Assembly: GCA_017541825.1 (NCBI GenBank) | Contig: JAFXYJ010000104.1 | Coordinates: 1-32,002 of the forward strand | DNA length: 32,002 nucleotides | Direction: 5' to 3' | From: Oscillospiraceae bacterium | Lineage (GTDB): Bacteria; Bacillota; Clostridia; Oscillospirales; Oscillospiraceae | Shown here: one piece after another, positions 16,322-25,028 of the stretch | Numbering within the stretch: position 1 is the stretch's first letter | Layout: each line of letters opens with the position of its first letter | Translations under genes and position numbers: made by a program | The notes under the pieces: model-generated | Told to the model about the DNA's origin: nothing | What the model saw: only the letters and a program-made list of their open reading frames with translations | The model's database searches: none

Positions 16322-17110
16322 CTACATGGCGCAGGCGTAGACGAAGGAAAACAGCGTGAGAACGATGCCGGCCAGGATCGTGCCCGACCAGAACAGGTAT
16401 TTTCCGTCGCTGACGGCAGGCGCCGCCGTCCCGGGCATTCCCATGCCCGCGGCGGGATCGACGCTTTGTCCGAACTCATCGTAATAAACCGGCCCGTCGA
16501 AGCCGTCCTGTTCGGGACCGCCGGGCAGGGCCTCGGCGGGCTGCGGCGGCTCAGGCTGCCTCGGACCGAAGCTGATCTCCTCATAGACAGGCTTCTGATA
16601 CGCAGTTTCCCGGTTCTCCCGGGGCTCACGGGCGCCCAGGGTGATCTCCTCGTAGACAGGCGCGGGGCGGACGGCGCGCGCGGCCGCGGCGGCAGTGAGG
16701 TCGGTAAACTCCGCCCGCGGACGGATCGGCGTGGAATAGACGGAGCGGCGAAAGGCCTCATAGCGCTCCTCGGCGGTGGCGGCGCGCTGCTGGCGGGCCG
16801 CGTCGAGCGACTCCTGACGGACCGCCGCCGCCCCGGGATCAAAGGCGGCCTCCCAGCCCAGGTCCGGAGCCGTCTCCTGCGCGTATGTATCGGCGGAATA
16901 AACGGGCGCGTCGGTCTGGTGCGGACGGGCCGTCAGGCCGGAGAGCCGCTGCCGGATCCCGGTCAGCACGGAGGCCGGACGGGGAGCCGGCTGCGTGTAC
17001 TCCTGCCGCTGGAATTCGGCCATCAGCTGCTCCTCCGACCCGAAGGCATGGGCCGGATCGGTATTTCCGACGGCCCGGCGGGCCGCCCGGTTTTTGAGAG
17101 AGATGCTCAT
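16322..17110 (-). CDS. Single-pass (tail-anchored) membrane protein with PVYEE repeats
   Basis: 262 residues, family not recognised. About 235 residues of Pro-, Ala-, Arg- and Glu-rich, probably disordered sequence precede one C-terminal hydrophobic helix (YLFWSGTILAGIVLTLFSFV, then YACAM). This suggests a tail-anchored protein with its body in the cytosol. Short repeated motifs occur: PVYSAD, PVYEEITLG, PVYEEISFG and PVYYDEFG. Its ATG overlaps the ribF stop as ATGA, so translation is coupled and it belongs to the rimP-to-ribF operon. The repeated Tyr-acidic motifs could be protein-binding or phosphorylation sites; that is speculation. No terminator was found after it. Confidence 0.75.
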   Translation of the reverse strand: MSISLKNRAARRAVGNTDPAHAFGSEEQLMAEFQRQEYTQPAPRPASVLTGIRQRLSGLTARPHQTDAPVYSADTYAQETAPDLGWEAAFDPGAAAVRQESLDAARQQRAATAEERYEAFRRSVYSTPIRPRAEFTDLTAAAAARAVRPAPVYEEITLGAREPRENRETAYQKPVYEEISFGPRQPEPPQPAEALPGGPEQDGFDGPVYYDEFGQSVDPAAGMGMPGTAAPAVSDGKYLFWSGTILAGIVLTLFSFVYACAM

Positions 17111-18018
17111 GGATGTCCCTCCAGTATCTGTCTGGCCCGTTCGCCGTCGGCGGCGATCTGGGCGGAGAGCTCCTCCACGGAGGAAAAACGGATCTCGTCG
17201 CGGAGATGTTCGATCAGCTCCAGCGTGATCATACGGCCGTAAAGGTTGCCGTCAAAGTCCAGCAGGTGGCTTTCCACCGTCACGGCGTCCCCGTCGCTGA
17301 CGGTGGGCCGTATGCCGATGTTCGTGACGGCGGAGAACGTGCCCTCCCGCAGCAGCGCCCGCGCGGCGTAAACGCCGTGACGGGGGACCAGCACGCCGGG
17401 GGCAAACTGCATGTTCACCGTCGGAGCGCCCAGCCTGCGGCCGAGCCGGTGGCCGTGATGCACGATGTCGGAGAGAATGTGCGGGTGGCCCATGAACCGC
17501 GCTGCGCGGCCCATGTCGCCCTCGAGCAGCAGGGAGCGTATATAGGTGGAGCTGACGGTGATGCCGTCGACGCAGACCCGGTCGACGATATCGCAGCCGA
17601 TGTCGTGCTGCGCGCAGTAGGCGCGCAGACGCTCGGCATTGCCCTCGCCCCGGTAGCCGAAGCGGAAATCGTAGCCCACCACGAAGTGGACCGCGCCGAG
17701 CTCGGCGCACATCGCGTCCAGGAACGTGTCCCAGGTCATGCGCATCGTCTCCTCGGTGAACCGGAAGAACTCCACCCGGTCGATGCCGAAGTATTTCCGG
17801 ATCAGCCAGGCCCGGTCCGGGGCGCTGTTGATGAGCTGCACCGCCTCGCCGCGCACCAGCGTGTCCGGGTGGGTGTCGAAGGTCATGACGGCGCTCTGTA
17901 CGCCGAGCGTTTCGGCGACACGGACCGTCCGCTGCAGCAGGGCCGCGTGGCCGAGATGCACGCCGTCGAAGAAACCGAGGGCAAATACGCTTTTTTTCTC
18001 TGTGTCCACTGACATCAT
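17107..18018 (-). CDS. ribF: Bifunctional riboflavin kinase/FAD synthetase
   Basis: 303 residues. It phosphorylates riboflavin to FMN and adenylates FMN to FAD. The N-terminal nucleotidyltransferase domain has GFFDGVHLGH (15-24) and VGYDFRFGYRGEG, with SSTYIRSLLLEG at its end. The C-terminal kinase domain contains GRRLGAPTVNM and GVYAARALL followed by NIGIRPTV. The N-terminus is short, beginning almost at the first beta strand. It starts with ATGATG overlapping the truB stop. The truB-ribF order is standard in Firmicutes. Confidence 0.96.
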   Translation of the reverse strand: MMSVDTEKKSVFALGFFDGVHLGHAALLQRTVRVAETLGVQSAVMTFDTHPDTLVRGEAVQLINSAPDRAWLIRKYFGIDRVEFFRFTEETMRMTWDTFLDAMCAELGAVHFVVGYDFRFGYRGEGNAERLRAYCAQHDIGCDIVDRVCVDGITVSSTYIRSLLLEGDMGRAARFMGHPHILSDIVHHGHRLGRRLGAPTVNMQFAPGVLVPRHGVYAARALLREGTFSAVTNIGIRPTVSDGDAVTVESHLLDFDGNLYGRMITLELIEHLRDEIRFSSVEELSAQIAADGERARQILEGHP

Positions 18019-18878
18019 TCGACCTCAAAAAAGCTTTTGATCGTCACGGCGGTACCGCGCTCCACCCGGCCGAGGGCGAGGAACGTGCCGTCGGCGGCAT
18101 AAAAACGCCGCGTTCCGTCATATCCGGGCGCCGGAAACGGGCTGCCGCAGCGGCAGCGCTTTTCCTGTTCGGGGGTGAGGGTCATCGGCGCGGCCTCCGG
18201 GAAAAGGGCGTCGATCGGCAGCAGCAGGTCCGCGTCGGCACGCTGAATCTCGCCGATCTTTTTTGCATCCTCCACACGGAGCGCGCCGGAGGCAGTGCGC
18301 CGCAGCGCGGCCATGCAGCCGCCGCAGCCCAGCGCCTGTCCCAGATCGTGGCACAGCGTGCGGATGTAGGTGCCTTTGGAGCAGCGCACGCGCAGGATGT
18401 GATCGGGACCCTCCGTGCCCAGGTACTCGATCGAGTGCACGGTGACGCGCCGGGGAGCGCGTTCCACCTCGCCGCCGCGCCGGGCGATCTCATAGAGCTT
18501 CCTGCCGTTGATCTTGATCGCGCTGTACATGGGGGGGATCTGCGTGATCTCGCCGGTAAACTGTTCAAGCGCTGCGCGGACGGCGCTTTCACTGGGAAGG
18601 ACGTTCGACTCGAGCAGACGGTTGCCTGTAATATCCTGGGTATCGGTGACCAGACCGGGACGAAAGGCGGCGACATATTCCTTTTCCTCCGCCTCGGCCC
18701 AGGCGGCCGCCCGGGTGGCACGTCCGACGAGCACCACCAGCAGGCCGGTGGCGAGGGGGTCAAGGGTCCCGGCATGACCGATCCGCCGCTGGCCGAGGAT
18801 CCCGCGCAGCTTGGCCACGCAGTCCTGGCTGGTCCAGCCCTCCTCCTTGTCCAGCAAAAGGATCCCGTTTACGGCCAT
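18015..18878 (-). CDS. truB: tRNA pseudouridine(55) synthase TruB
   Basis: 287 residues from MAVNGILLLDK. It converts U55 in the T-loop of tRNAs to pseudouridine. The catalytic Asp40 is in GHAGTLDPLATG (34-45). YEIARRG and RCSKGTYIRTLCHDLG are further family elements, and a short PUA-like tail ends the protein. GGAGG lies 5 nt upstream of the chosen ATG, which overlaps the end of nrnA by 10 bp. Confidence 0.96.
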   Translation of the reverse strand: MAVNGILLLDKEEGWTSQDCVAKLRGILGQRRIGHAGTLDPLATGLLVVLVGRATRAAAWAEAEEKEYVAAFRPGLVTDTQDITGNRLLESNVLPSESAVRAALEQFTGEITQIPPMYSAIKINGRKLYEIARRGGEVERAPRRVTVHSIEYLGTEGPDHILRVRCSKGTYIRTLCHDLGQALGCGGCMAALRRTASGALRVEDAKKIGEIQRADADLLLPIDALFPEAAPMTLTPEQEKRCRCGSPFPAPGYDGTRRFYAADGTFLALGRVERGTAVTIKSFFEVE

Positions 18879-19813
18879 AGGTCCTCCACGGCGGCGAGGA
18901 TCTTTTCCACAGCCTCCTCGGGAGGACAGGCCAGCTCGCAGCCGGAGGCCATTTTGTGCCCGCCTCCGCCGAAGCGCATACACACGGCCGAGGCGTCCAC
19001 GGTGCCCTCCGTGCGCAGCGATACCTTGGTGCGGGGCGGATCCTCGCTGAGCTCGCGCACGGTGACGGCGACCTTGTTGGTGCGCACTTGTCCGGCCAGA
19101 GAGGCCAGGTCGTTGCAGTCGTCCTCCGTGGCGCCGCTGCGGCGCATCATGTCCAGCGTCACGACAGCGACGCTGATCAGATCCCCGCGAAAGCAGCGCA
19201 GATCGGAGCAGATCAGCCCTTCGAGCACGATGCGCGCGCGGCTTTTGAAGCGGAACAGCGGCTTGTTGAGAGCCGCGATATCGGCGCCGGCGTCCATGAG
19301 CCGCGCGGCGGCCCGATGGGTATCGGCGTTGGTGTTGTCATAGACGAAGCAGCCGGTGTCTGTGGACACGGCGATGTAGAGCAGATCGGCCTCCTCACGG
19401 TCGACGCCGCCGCAGAGAGTCTCGATGAGTTCGAGGATCAGCTCGCCGCAGGAGGATTTGTGCGCCCAGGTCATCCCCGGCTCCCTGGGCAGGCCGCGGG
19501 CCGGATGGTGGTCGAGCCAGAGATCGACGGCGCCGTCAAAGCCGACGGGGAAGAGGGTGGTGTCCGCCACATCCACGGTGACGACGGTCTGCGGCGCGTA
19601 TTCCGGCGGAGCGAGGTATGCCTCGACGTAGGGCATGAACAGCTCCGTGATCTCGCTGTTGCGGTACATCCAGGCCGCCTTTCCCAGCCGCTGCAGGGCA
19701 TGGCAAAGCGCGGCGGCACTGCCAAGGGTGTCCCCGTCAGGCCGCCGGTGCGTGATGACGATATAGTTGTCGTGTCGGCGGAAAAACTCCGCGCATTCGA
19801 GCAGTTCCATCAT
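18869..19813 (-). CDS. nrnA: DHH-family nanoRNase/pAp phosphatase NrnA
   Basis: 314 residues. Degrades 2-5 nt RNA fragments and dephosphorylates pAp; Mn-dependent. Metal ligands are seen in HRRPDGDTLGS (22-32), Asp81 and the DHH triad (101-103). The DHHA1 domain ends with GGGGHKMASGC (282-292). The ATG overlaps the rbfA stop. Its place between rbfA and truB is the usual one in Firmicutes. Confidence 0.94.
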   Translation of the reverse strand: MMELLECAEFFRRHDNYIVITHRRPDGDTLGSAAALCHALQRLGKAAWMYRNSEITELFMPYVEAYLAPPEYAPQTVVTVDVADTTLFPVGFDGAVDLWLDHHPARGLPREPGMTWAHKSSCGELILELIETLCGGVDREEADLLYIAVSTDTGCFVYDNTNADTHRAAARLMDAGADIAALNKPLFRFKSRARIVLEGLICSDLRCFRGDLISVAVVTLDMMRRSGATEDDCNDLASLAGQVRTNKVAVTVRELSEDPPRTKVSLRTEGTVDASAVCMRFGGGGHKMASGCELACPPEEAVEKILAAVEDLWP

Positions 19814-20190
19814 TCTTCGCCTTTGTCCGTGTCTCCGTCGTCGGAGGAGAGCTCGAGCCGGGAGATGAGCTCGTTGATATGGGCGCCGTGCTCGATGGAG
19901 TGGTCGAGCTCAAAGATGAGCTCGGGCGTGTAGCGCAGCGACAGGGAAGCCCCGAGCTCGCGGCGCAGCCATCCGCTGCAGGAGCGAAGCCCGCGCCGAA
20001 GCTCCTTCTCGTCCACCTCGCCGAGCACACTCAGATATACCTTGCAGTAGCGCAGATCGCCGGTGGTCTCGGTGCGCACCACGCTGATGAGATCGCCCTG
20101 ACGGACCCGGGGGTCCTTGACCTGGGACAGCTTCCGGGACAGACAAAGGCGGATATCCTCATTGATGCGCGCGATGTGATTGGATGCCAT
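19810..20190 (-). CDS. rbfA: Ribosome-binding factor A
   Basis: 126 residues. A KH-like protein that binds the immature 30S subunit near helix 1 and helps 16S rRNA processing. The N-terminus IARINEDIRLCLSRKL, the segment DLRYCKVYLSVLG and the C-terminal LRYTPELIFELDHSIEHG are typical. A short acidic tail follows. AGGAAAGG lies upstream of the ATG, and its stop overlaps the nrnA start. Confidence 0.96.
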   Translation of the reverse strand: MASNHIARINEDIRLCLSRKLSQVKDPRVRQGDLISVVRTETTGDLRYCKVYLSVLGEVDEKELRRGLRSCSGWLRRELGASLSLRYTPELIFELDHSIEHGAHINELISRLELSSDDGDTDKGEE

Positions 20191-20215
20191 GTGTCATGCC
20201 TTTCCTGAAGCGATA

Positions 20216-22591
20216 TCAGAGCTGCTCGATGACGAAGCACTCGATGATGTCGCCTTCCTTGATATCGTTGAACTTTTCGATCTGCATGCCGCACTCGTAG
20301 CCCGAGGCCACTTCCTTTACGTCGTCCTTGAAACGGCGCAGGGAGGCCAGCTCGCCTTCGAAGATGACGATGTTGTCCCGGTTGACGCGCACGGAGCAGT
20401 TGCGCTGGATCTTTCCGTCCAGAACGTAGCAGCCGCAGATCGTGCCCACCTTGGAGACCTTGAAGGTCTGGCGCACCTCGGCGTGCCCGATGATGACCTC
20501 ATGGAACTTGGGCGCGAGCATGCCCTTGAGCGCGTCGGTGACGTCGTTGATGCAGTCGTAAATGACCCGGTACATGCGCAGCTCCACCTTGGAACGCTCG
20601 GCGCTGTCGCGGGCGGCGTTGTCCGGCCGGACGTTGAAGCCGATGATGACAGCGTTGCTGGTGGAAGCCAGCATGACGTCCGACTCGGTGATGGCGCCGA
20701 CGGCGGAGTGGATGACACGCACCCGGACCTCGTCGTTGGACAGCTTTTCCAGAGAGGTCTTGACGGCCTCGGCACTGCCCTGCACATCGGCCTTGACGAT
20801 GATGTTGAAGTCCTTGAGCTCGCCCTCCTGGATCTGCGCGAACAGATCCTCGAGGGAGACCTTCTTCTTGCCGCCGGCGGACGCGGCAGCCTTCTGCTGC
20901 GCGAGACGTTCCTCGGCCAGCTCCCGGGCCATGCGCTCGTCGGCCACGGCGTTGAACACGTCGCCGGCGGAGGGGACGTCCGACATGCCGGCGATCTCCA
21001 CCGGGACGGAGGGTCCGGCCTCGGTGATGCGCTCGCCGCGGTCGTTGGTCATGACGCGGACACGGCCCACGGCGGTGCCGGCGATGATGATGTCGCCGGT
21101 GTGGAGCGTGCCGTTCTGGACAAGGACGGTCATGATCGGGCCGCGGCCCTTGTCCAGCCGGGCTTCCACGACGGTGCCCTTGGCGGCGCGGTTGGGATTG
21201 GCCCGGAGCTCCATGATCTCTGCCTGCAGGACAAGGTTTTCCAGCAGGGCGTCGATGCCCTCGCCGGTCTTGGCGGAGATCGGGCATACGATGGTCTCGC
21301 CGCCCCATTCCTCGGGGACAAGGTCGTATTTGGTCAGATCCTGCTTGATCCGGTCGGGGTTGGCGCCGGGCAGATCCATCTTGTTGATCGCGACGACGAT
21401 GGGCGTGCCCGCGGCCTTGGCGTGGTTGATCGATTCGATGGTCTGGGGCATGATGCCGTCGTCGGCGGCCACCACGAGGATGGCGATATCGGTCACCATG
21501 GCGCCGCGGGCGCGCATGGTGGTAAAGGCCTCGTGACCCGGAGTGTCCAGGAAGGTGACAGGGCTGCCGTTGACCATGACCCGGTAAGCGCCGATGTGCT
21601 GCGTGATGCCGCCGGCCTCGCCGGCCACGACGTTGGCGCTGCGGATCTTGTCGAGCAGGGAGGTCTTGCCGTGGTCGACGTGGCCCATGACCACCACCAC
21701 CGGTGCGCGGGGCTGCAGTTCTTCTTCCGTGTCGGCATGGTCGTCGATCAGACGGTCCTCCACGGTGACGACGACCTCGTGCTCGACCTTGCAGCCGAGC
21801 TCCATGGCCACCAGCGCGGCGGTGTCGTAGTCGATCACATCGGACACGGAGGCCATGACGCCGAGCTTGATGAGCTGCTTGATGACCTCCACCGCGGTCT
21901 TTTTCATCCGGGAGGCCAGCTCGCCGACGTTGATCTCGTCGGGGATGGAGACCTTGACGGGCTGCTTTTTGGCGATCTCGAACTGGAGACGCTGCATCTT
22001 TTCGCGCTCCTCCTGACGGCGTTTGGCGCCGCTGGTGGGCTGCTGACGCTGCTTGTTCCTGTTCTTGCTCTGGATCTTCTCCTTGCCCTGACGCTGCATG
22101 TTCTGCGCGCGCTCGCCGGCCATGTTGTCAAAGCGCTCGTCGTACTTGGACAGGTTGGTCCCCGTGGAGCCGCGGGTATCCACCACGCGCTTCTCGGCCA
22201 CCTGCTTCGGCTGGCGGGGCTTGTTGTCGGCGCCCTTGGGTTTGGCAGGCGCGGCGGCGGGATGCGCCTGTGCCGGCGCCGCGGTCTGGGCGGGAGCCTT
22301 CGCATCGGCGGGCTTTGCGGCGGGCTCGGGAACGGGAGCGGCCTTGACCTCTTCGGGCTTTTTGGCGGGCTCTTCCTTCTTCGGCTCGGGGGCGAAGATC
22401 TCCGCGATGCTGCCTACCTGGTTGTTCTGCGTCAGGTATTCAAAAATGATGCTCAGCTCGCCGTCCTCCAGAACCTGCATGTGGTTCTTGGGGGCGGCTA
22501 CGTAATCGGTAAGGATCTTGCTGATGACCTTGGAGGTCATGGCGAAGTCCTTGGCCACCTCATGGATCCTGTATTTAAAATTAACTGCCAT
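20216..22591 (-). CDS. infB: Translation initiation factor IF-2
   Basis: 791 residues. A GTPase that positions initiator fMet-tRNA on the 30S subunit and promotes subunit joining. Residues 1-60 form the IF2N-type helical domain. About 60-210 is a charged Ala/Pro/Lys linker. About 213-280 is the second IF2N domain. The G domain begins with GHVDHGKT (303-310) and has [10 protein letters not shown] and NKMD intact. Domains II, III and the C-terminal tRNA-binding barrel ([13 protein letters not shown] at the end) are complete. AAGGAGG precedes the ATG by 6 nt, and ylxQ ends 4 bp upstream. Confidence 0.98.
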   Translation of the reverse strand: MAVNFKYRIHEVAKDFAMTSKVISKILTDYVAAPKNHMQVLEDGELSIIFEYLTQNNQVGSIAEIFAPEPKKEEPAKKPEEVKAAPVPEPAAKPADAKAPAQTAAPAQAHPAAAPAKPKGADNKPRQPKQVAEKRVVDTRGSTGTNLSKYDERFDNMAGERAQNMQRQGKEKIQSKNRNKQRQQPTSGAKRRQEEREKMQRLQFEIAKKQPVKVSIPDEINVGELASRMKKTAVEVIKQLIKLGVMASVSDVIDYDTAALVAMELGCKVEHEVVVTVEDRLIDDHADTEEELQPRAPVVVVMGHVDHGKTSLLDKIRSANVVAGEAGGITQHIGAYRVMVNGSPVTFLDTPGHEAFTTMRARGAMVTDIAILVVAADDGIMPQTIESINHAKAAGTPIVVAINKMDLPGANPDRIKQDLTKYDLVPEEWGGETIVCPISAKTGEGIDALLENLVLQAEIMELRANPNRAAKGTVVEARLDKGRGPIMTVLVQNGTLHTGDIIIAGTAVGRVRVMTNDRGERITEAGPSVPVEIAGMSDVPSAGDVFNAVADERMARELAEERLAQQKAAASAGGKKKVSLEDLFAQIQEGELKDFNIIVKADVQGSAEAVKTSLEKLSNDEVRVRVIHSAVGAITESDVMLASTSNAVIIGFNVRPDNAARDSAERSKVELRMYRVIYDCINDVTDALKGMLAPKFHEVIIGHAEVRQTFKVSKVGTICGCYVLDGKIQRNCSVRVNRDNIVIFEGELASLRRFKDDVKEVASGYECGMQIEKFNDIKEGDIIECFVIEQL

Positions 22592-22595
22592 CCTC

Positions 22596-22997
22596 TCATC
22601 CTCCTTGTTGATGCTTGCGGGGCGCGGCCTTGCGTCTCACGGCTTTTTCCTTCCGCCGGACCAGCAGCGCCGCCGTCTCCTGCCACCGGGACTCCGAGGC
22701 GGCCATCGCCCCGGCAAACTGTGATGCCAGTCCCAGATCCGTGAAGCAGACCATGCTGCAGCCCCGTTTTCCCAGCAGCGCCGAGAGCTCCTCTTTGGTC
22801 CAGGGCAGCGGCTCCAGCAGCGCCCGGTGTCCGTGCAGAAAGCCCTCGGCCCGCTTGCGGGCGTTCGGCGATGCGTCCGAGGCCAGCAGCAGAAGCTTCG
22901 CTCTGCCGCCGGAGACCGCGGCGGAGCAGTTGTCCTCGCCTACGGCCAGGAGCCCCGCCTTTCGCGCCAGCCCCAGATACTGCTGCGCTTTATCCAT
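22596..22997 (-). CDS. ylxQ: L7Ae-family RNA-binding protein YlxQ
   Basis: 133 residues from [16 protein letters not shown] small kink-turn RNA-binding protein of the L7Ae/L30e/RplGA family, found next to infB in Firmicutes; its exact RNA target is not settled. [15 protein letters not shown] and [18 protein letters not shown] match the fold's core. The C-terminus is very basic ([16 protein letters not shown]), which favours RNA contact. The start overlaps the end of rnpM by 8 bp. Confidence 0.9.
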   Translation of the reverse strand: MDKAQQYLGLARKAGLLAVGEDNCSAAVSGGRAKLLLLASDASPNARKRAEGFLHGHRALLEPLPWTKEELSALLGKRGCSMVCFTDLGLASQFAGAMAASESRWQETAALLVRRKEKAVRRKAAPRKHQQGG

Positions 22998-23259
22998 CCC
23001 CCGCCTCCATTTCCGCCAGCAGGCGGTCAAAGACCTCCTGCGGGATGGCCACGGAGAGAGAACGCTCCAGCGCCCGGGACTTCATCGCCTTTTTCAGACA
23101 GGCGGCGTCCCGGCACAGGTACGCGCCCCGGCCCGGGGCCTTGCCCCGGAAGTCCAGCGATACCTCGCCCTCGGGGGAGCGCACGACGCGGATCAGTTCC
23201 TTTTTCGGTTTTTGTTCCCGGCAGCCCGTACACTGCCGGATGGGAATGGTCTTCGGCAA
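22990..23259 (-). CDS. rnpM: YlxR/RnpM family RNA-binding protein
   Basis: 89 residues. DUF448 family, reported as an RNase P modulator in Bacillus. The family signature RQCTGCREQKPKKELIRVVR is at the N-terminus, and GRGAYLCRDAACLKKA carries the second conserved block with its Cys pair. The start is a TTG codon (23259-23257) preceded by AGGAGG at 8 nt; no in-frame ATG is closer. It lies between nusA and ylxQ as usual. Confidence 0.95.
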   Translation of the reverse strand: MPKTIPIRQCTGCREQKPKKELIRVVRSPEGEVSLDFRGKAPGRGAYLCRDAACLKKAMKSRALERSLSVAIPQEVFDRLLAEMEAGDG

Positions 23260-23301
23260 ATCGAAGTCCTCCTGTAATGATATCGGCCGAAATCGGCCCG
23301 G

Positions 23302-24399
23302 TCAGCCCACGCTGCTCTCGGGCTTGATGTCGATCTTGTAGCCGGTCAGCCGTGCGGCCAGACGGGCGTTCTGTCCCTCCTTGCCGATGGCCAGGGAGAG
23401 CTGATTGTCGGGCACGACCACGCGGCAGCTGCGTCCCTCTTCGAGAATGTCCACCGAGAGCACCTCGGCGGGGGAGAGGGCGGAGGCGATATACTGCTCG
23501 GGATCGTCGCTGTACTTGATGATATCGATCTTCTCGCCGCCGAGCTCGTCGACGATGGAGGCCACACGGCCACCCCGCGGACCGACGCAGGCGCCGATGG
23601 GATCCACCTCGGGATCGGCGGACCAGACGGCCATCTTGGTGCGGCTTCCGGCTTCGCGGGCAATAGAACGGATCTCCACCGTGCCGTCAAAGATCTCCGG
23701 GACCTCCAGCTCGAAGAGCCGCTTCACCAGACCCGGGTGGGTGCGGGAGATCAGCACCTGGGGCCCACGGGAGAGCTTGCGCACCTCCACGACATAGACC
23801 TTGATGCGGTCGCCCTCGGTCAGCGTCTCGCCCTTGATGCTCTCCGTGGCGGGAAGCATGGCCTCGGTGAACTCGGAGTTGGAGTTGATCTTGATCGAAA
23901 CGCTGCCGGTGCGGTTGTCCACACGGGTCACGATGCCGGTCAGGATCTCGTGCTCCTTGGAGGTGAATTCGTCGAAAATAATGCCCCGCTCGGCCTCGCG
24001 GATGCCCTGAATGATGACCTGCTTGGCGGCCTGGGCGGCGATGCGGCCGAATTTCTTCGTCTCCACCGGGATGCTGATCACGTCGCCGAGCTTGGCGCGC
24101 TTGCTGTAGCGCTGGGCCTCCTCGAGCGTCATCTGCACGGAGGGGTCGATGATGTCCTCCTCCGCCGTCACGGTCTTGCGCCGCGCCATGGTGATGGTCT
24201 TTTTCTCCTTGTCGATATCCACGACGACGCTGTCCTCGCCGTTGTCCAGCTTGCCGTCCATCTCGCCGTCCGGATTGTCCCGCTTGAAGGCGGTCAGCAG
24301 GGCGGTGCGGATCTTCTCGAGCATATAATCCTGGGGGATGCTCTTTTCCTTTTCGATGGCCTCGATGGCTTCAAAGAATTCGGCGTTCATTCCACTCAT
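23302..24399 (-). CDS. nusA: Transcription termination/antitermination factor NusA
   Basis: 365 residues, the short form without the C-terminal acidic repeats of E. coli NusA. It binds RNA polymerase near the RNA exit channel and stimulates hairpin-dependent pausing and termination. The N-terminal domain (1-about 125), the S1 domain (ILTGIVTRVDNRTGSVSI onward) and two KH domains (DPIGACVGPRGGRVASIV and LSLAIGKEGQNARLAARLTG) are visible. AGGAGA precedes the ATG. Autoregulation through the hairpin in the operon leader is possible. Confidence 0.97.
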   Translation of the reverse strand: MSGMNAEFFEAIEAIEKEKSIPQDYMLEKIRTALLTAFKRDNPDGEMDGKLDNGEDSVVVDIDKEKKTITMARRKTVTAEEDIIDPSVQMTLEEAQRYSKRAKLGDVISIPVETKKFGRIAAQAAKQVIIQGIREAERGIIFDEFTSKEHEILTGIVTRVDNRTGSVSIKINSNSEFTEAMLPATESIKGETLTEGDRIKVYVVEVRKLSRGPQVLISRTHPGLVKRLFELEVPEIFDGTVEIRSIAREAGSRTKMAVWSADPEVDPIGACVGPRGGRVASIVDELGGEKIDIIKYSDDPEQYIASALSPAEVLSVDILEEGRSCRVVVPDNQLSLAIGKEGQNARLAARLTGYKIDIKPESSVG

Positions 24400-24417
24400 T
24401 TTTCTCCTGGCTCCTTA

Positions 24418-24870
24418 TCAGACGATACGCAGGCGGACCTTGGCCACCTGGTCTTTTTCAAATGTGTATTCTCTGCCGGCGCATTCGATCGTCACCGCGC
24501 CGCCGTCATATCCTCTCAGCGTGCCCGCGAAGGTCTTGGCGCCGTCCACGGCGCGGTAGAGACGGACCTCCACCGGGCTGCCGAGAAAGCGTTCAAAGTC
24601 GCGCGGCCTCTTGAGCTCGCGCTCCGCGCCGGCGGAGCTGACCTCAAAAACGTAGCTGTCGGGGATGGGATCGGCCTCGTCGAGCATCGGATCGAGGATC
24701 CTGGACAGGGCCTCGCAGTCGTCGATGCCGACGCCGCCCTCCTTGTCGATGAAGATCCGCAGAACCCACTGTCCCGCTTCCCGGACGTATTCCACGTCCC
24801 ACAGCTCCAGACCGAGCTTTTCCGCCGCAGGGGCTGCCATTTTCGCAACGATATCCGAGATCCTGCTCAT
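24418..24870 (-). CDS. rimP: Ribosome maturation factor RimP
   Basis: 150 residues from MSRISDIVAKMAAP. Required for 30S subunit maturation. The N-terminal domain has LELWDVEYVREAG and LRIFIDKEGGVGIDDCEALSR. The conserved VSSAGAERELKRPRDFERF and the C-terminal Sm-like beta barrel follow. The frame stays open upstream, but the ATG at 24870 has GGAGG just before it and matches family length. It is the first gene of the operon, 18 bp before nusA. Confidence 0.94.
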   Translation of the reverse strand: MSRISDIVAKMAAPAAEKLGLELWDVEYVREAGQWVLRIFIDKEGGVGIDDCEALSRILDPMLDEADPIPDSYVFEVSSAGAERELKRPRDFERFLGSPVEVRLYRAVDGAKTFAGTLRGYDGGAVTIECAGREYTFEKDQVAKVRLRIV

Positions 24871-24918
24871 TTGCCTCCACCGATTTCCAGATTCTGACAG
24901 TTTGTTTTGCTCCAACAA

Positions 24919-24943
24919 AAAGAGTGGGGGGCACCCACTCTTT
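24919..24943 (-). terminator. Terminator-like hairpin in the rimP-nusA operon leader
   Basis: Minus-strand stem AAAGAGTGGG/CCCACTCTTT (10 bp, loop TGCCC), then TTGTTGG, with the last T's of the stem merging into the U-rich tail. It lies downstream of the operon promoter and upstream of rimP, about 20-45 nt into the predicted transcript. It can end read-through from the CapA gene and also attenuate the operon itself. Confidence 0.75.
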
Positions 24944-24970
24944 CTGCTTACTGACCTTACAACATGAGGG

Positions 24971-24999
24971 ATTATACCACTCTCCTGATGAAATTGCAA
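24971..24999 (-). promoter_or_regulatory. Promoter of the rimP-to-ribF operon
   Basis: Minus-strand -35 TTGCAA (24999-24994) and a perfect -10 TATAAT (24976-24971) with a 17-bp spacer. The predicted start is near 24964, giving a leader of about 94 nt that contains the hairpin at 24943-24919. Confidence 0.85.
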
Positions 25000-25028
25000 G
25001 ACATTATTTATTATTATTTCCGGTGTCC

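Noticed and set aside
20180-22744. Very long open frame on the plus strand opposite infB (and similar ones opposite nusA, ribF and the CapA gene)
   Set aside because: High GC leaves few stops on the opposite strand. The translations are Gly/His/Asp/Val-rich with no recognisable motif, while infB on the minus strand is complete and certain.
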